From an uncultured Ruminiclostridium sp. (GTDB lineage Bacteria; Bacillota; Clostridia; Oscillospirales; Acutalibacteraceae), in contig CABUCM010000029.1 of assembly GCA_902490005.1 (NCBI GenBank), positions 1-33,658 on the forward strand: 33,658 nt of DNA, read 5' to 3'. The number at the start of each line of letters is the position of its first letter. Position 1 is the stretch's first letter. Below are positions 31,733 through 33,658 of this stretch, one piece after another. Under the pieces are notes generated by a model that ran no database searches, was not told the origin of the DNA, and worked only from the letters and a program-made list of their open reading frames with translations. Both the position numbers and the translations under genes were made by a program.

Positions 31733-33013
31733 TTAATGTAAGTGGATATATTCCGCATGTTCACGGATGATATCGTCCAGGATTGCTTCCGCATCGTTGA
31801 CAGAACGGATGAACGGATGGCTAACCAGCGCCAGCAGAGCGTCGTCTGCGGATCTTTCGGCGCCGGCCTTTACCGTCAAGGACTCGTAAGCCTTCACGTG
31901 TTTCACCAGGCCGTCGATCGCCGCGGGCATTTTGCCCACATTGAGCGTCCGCAGGCAGTCGCCCTTAACCACTGCGGGAACCTCTACCACCGCCATATCA
32001 TCAAGGCCCTGGATGCATCCATGATTGGGCACGCAGACAAAGTGAATGGCGCCGTCGTTGGTTTCCATGGAATTGATCAGGGAAACCGCAGCCTCTGAAT
32101 ACCATGCGCCGCCGCGCAGCGACAGGCCGGCCGGCTTAGTGGTCAGGTTGGGATCGCTGTAATCCTTCAGCAGCTGCTTATCCACCTCAATCAGGGATTC
32201 ACCCCGGGTCTTTTCCTGAGAGGAAATCTTCTCATACAGCTCCTTCTGGTGGAAGTAATACTGCAAATAGCTCACCGGCAAAGTACGCATGGCGAGGGCC
32301 TGGCGCTTATTGAAGGCATAGCCCAACATCTCATCGCAGTTGGGATGGTCTAAAATCTTTTCAAATGCCTCGTCGGTAACATCCTTGCCGTTGAGGTAGA
32401 TTCCTTTGATAAAAGCAAGATGGTTCAGGCCGAAATAATCGAAATATACGTCATCGTTTTCCCAGCCCATGTGCTGTTTCGTACGCATAAAGGCCGTAAT
32501 GGGACAGTTGCACAGGCCCACCACGGGAACATCCGTATACCGAGCCACAGCCTCCGTGATAATTCCGGATGGATTGGTAAAATTGATCAGCTTGGCGCCC
32601 GGAGCGTATTTTTTCATCATTTCAGCGATTTCCAGGATCACAGGGATGGTACGCAGCGCTTTGGCGAAGCCGCCGGGGCCGGTGGTTTCCTGGCCGATAT
32701 AGCCGTGGCGCAGGCCGATTCTCTCGTCCTTGGCTCTGGCGGGCAGCAAGCCCACGCGGAACTGAGTTACGACATAATCCGCGCCTTCTACCGCGGTCTT
32801 TAGGTCGTCGGTCATTATCACTTTCGGCGGATTGTCATAATGCTGGCACATTCTCTCGATCAGGCCGCCTACAATTTTCAGCCGGTCCATACGGATATCC
32901 ATCAGGGCAAATTCCTTTACCTTCATTTTGTCCTGACGGTTAAAAAATCCGTCGATCAATTCAGGGCTGTAGGTGCTTCCCGCGCCGATCACGCAAATCT
33001 TCAGCTCTTTCAT
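31733..33013 (-). CDS. GH4 glycosidase, 6-phospho-beta-glucosidase type
   Basis: 426-residue NAD- and metal-dependent glycosidase of family GH4, which cleaves by transient oxidation at C3 and elimination. The NAD-binding loop GAGSTYSPELI is at 10-20. NFTNPSG (144-150) is the family's nucleotide/metal region. Cys168 in CNCP and His198 in GLNHLAF would hold the metal. CN-x-P at this position is typical of 6-phospho-beta-glucosidases rather than alpha enzymes. RBS AGGAGA precedes ATG 33013. It lies behind a PfkB kinase, with no PTS gene in the window, so the source of phosphorylated substrate is unclear. Confidence 0.9.
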   Translation of the reverse strand: MKELKICVIGAGSTYSPELIDGFFNRQDKMKVKEFALMDIRMDRLKIVGGLIERMCQHYDNPPKVIMTDDLKTAVEGADYVVTQFRVGLLPARAKDERIGLRHGYIGQETTGPGGFAKALRTIPVILEIAEMMKKYAPGAKLINFTNPSGIITEAVARYTDVPVVGLCNCPITAFMRTKQHMGWENDDVYFDYFGLNHLAFIKGIYLNGKDVTDEAFEKILDHPNCDEMLGYAFNKRQALAMRTLPVSYLQYYFHQKELYEKISSQEKTRGESLIEVDKQLLKDYSDPNLTTKPAGLSLRGGAWYSEAAVSLINSMETNDGAIHFVCVPNHGCIQGLDDMAVVEVPAVVKGDCLRTLNVGKMPAAIDGLVKHVKAYESLTVKAGAERSADDALLALVSHPFIRSVNDAEAILDDIIREHAEYIHLH

Positions 33014-33026
33014 AAACGCACATCTC

Positions 33027-33658
33027 CTAATCTATAGTTGAAAGCACAGCTTCCACTGCTTCTTTGGCGGGGTAATTCTTCACATTGTGATATTCCCCAA
33101 TACTCAAAGCGGTAAATACCGCCGCGTAGTCGGCACAGCGCCTGCTGTCCCAGCCGCTCATAGCGCCGTAGCAATAGCTGGCGCCGAAAATATCTCCCGA
33201 GCCTACCGTATCGTAGGCTTCCACAGTGTAGCCTTGCCGGCGCACAAACTCCCCGCCGTTTGCTACTACACATCCCTTGCCTCCTTGCTTGAACACCGCT
33301 GTCCCCCGGAACCCCATCTCCTGAAGCAGCTTCATGCAACCGGCCGGGTCCTCTGTTTTCAGCAGGCCCAGCATTTCTTTTCGGGCGGCAAAGAAGATAT
33401 CCACATAAGGCAAAACGCCTTCTAAATGGCTGAACTCAAGCTGGTCGATTCCCTTCACCGGGAACATCTGAACATCCAATGCAACGGTAATTCCCCGTTC
33501 CTTGGCCTTTTTCAGCAAATTCCTGGCTTCGGGCGTCCACAGCTCAGGATAAAGGACATAGCCGGCCACGTATAAAAGCTCCGCGCCGCCAAGGTCCTCA
33601 ATTTCAGGTATGTATAAGGGAAGCATCGGTGAGCATCCCTTGAAATCCTTTTCAGGGC
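33027..33658 (-). CDS. PfkB-family carbohydrate kinase, N-terminus outside the window (partial)
   Basis: At least 210 C-terminal residues are present. The frame stays open upstream of Met at 33626 (PEKDFKGCSP precedes it) to the window edge, so about 100 residues are missing. The C-terminal signature is AYDTVGSGDIFGASYCYGAM, with the catalytic Asp of GSGD; the common motif is GAGD. NAD-independent, ATP-using sugar kinase of the ribokinase fold. It ends 13 bases before GH4 in the same operon and may phosphorylate the sugar or a cleavage product. Substrate unknown. Confidence 0.88.
   Translation of the reverse strand, partial: PEKDFKGCSPMLPLYIPEIEDLGGAELLYVAGYVLYPELWTPEARNLLKKAKERGITVALDVQMFPVKGIDQLEFSHLEGVLPYVDIFFAARKEMLGLLKTEDPAGCMKLLQEMGFRGTAVFKQGGKGCVVANGGEFVRRQGYTVEAYDTVGSGDIFGASYCYGAMSGWDSRRCADYAAVFTALSIGEYHNVKNYPAKEAVEAVLSTID

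Noticed and set aside
1..33658. CRISPR arrays, transposons, tRNA genes or prophage pieces
   Set aside because: I saw no regularly spaced repeats, transposase-like proteins, cloverleaf sequences or phage proteins on either strand.

Overview
The window looks like an accessory carbohydrate-utilisation region of a Gram-positive, probably anaerobic gut Clostridia-type bacterium. The grounds are strong AGGAGG ribosome-binding sites, lipoprotein solute-binding proteins with Ser/Glu-rich linkers, CUT1 sugar ABC transporters without a local ATPase, a YesM/YesN-type two-component system, and moderately GC-rich genes separated by AT-rich promoter gaps. The taxonomic placement is an inference. I see no tRNA, rRNA, CRISPR array, transposase or phage gene.

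Layout. (A) 1-5722, minus strand: class II tagatose-bisphosphate-type aldolase, LacI regulator, xylulokinase-like FGGY kinase, galactitol-1-phosphate 5-dehydrogenase-like enzyme, tagatose-6-phosphate/1-phosphofructokinase-type PfkB kinase, and the first codons of one more gene. A sigma-70 promoter and two copies of one palindromic operator mark it as a LacI-controlled operon. It reads as a kinase-based, apparently PTS-free route from a hexitol or ketose to triose phosphates. (B) 5849-15279, minus strand: solute-binding protein, two permeases, xylose-isomerase-like TIM barrel, three consecutive Gfo/Idh/MocA oxidoreductases and a GH13 oligo-1,6-glucosidase. It has a clear promoter at one end and an intrinsic terminator at the other. 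(C) 15397-20370, plus strand: a DeoC-type aldolase behind a consensus promoter with an unusual leader, then a GntR/UTRA regulator, a histidine kinase and an AraC-type response regulator, ending at a strong bidirectional terminator. (D) 20391-22406, minus strand: a GH120 beta-xylosidase-like protein; 22600-23643: a sorbitol/xylitol-type dehydrogenase. (E) 23799-30672, minus strand: a second solute-binding protein and permease pair, a fourth Gfo/Idh/MocA enzyme, and an unrecognised 773-residue protein that looks like an alpha/alpha-toroid glycosidase. (F) 30688-33658, minus strand: a truncated PfkB kinase, a GH4 6-phospho-beta-glucosidase-like enzyme and a TIM-barrel-like protein of unknown function.

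Working together: two importers bring in different oligosaccharides or glycosides, GH13, GH120 and perhaps the 773-residue protein cleave them, and Gfo/Idh, TIM-barrel and GH4 enzymes suggest redox-based (3-keto) glycoside processing. Products would feed polyol/ketose phosphorylation and aldol cleavage. The most intriguing candidates are the three-Gfo/Idh plus TIM-barrel operon, the PTS-free hexitol/tagatose operon, the 773-residue protein, and the short-ORF leader of deoC.
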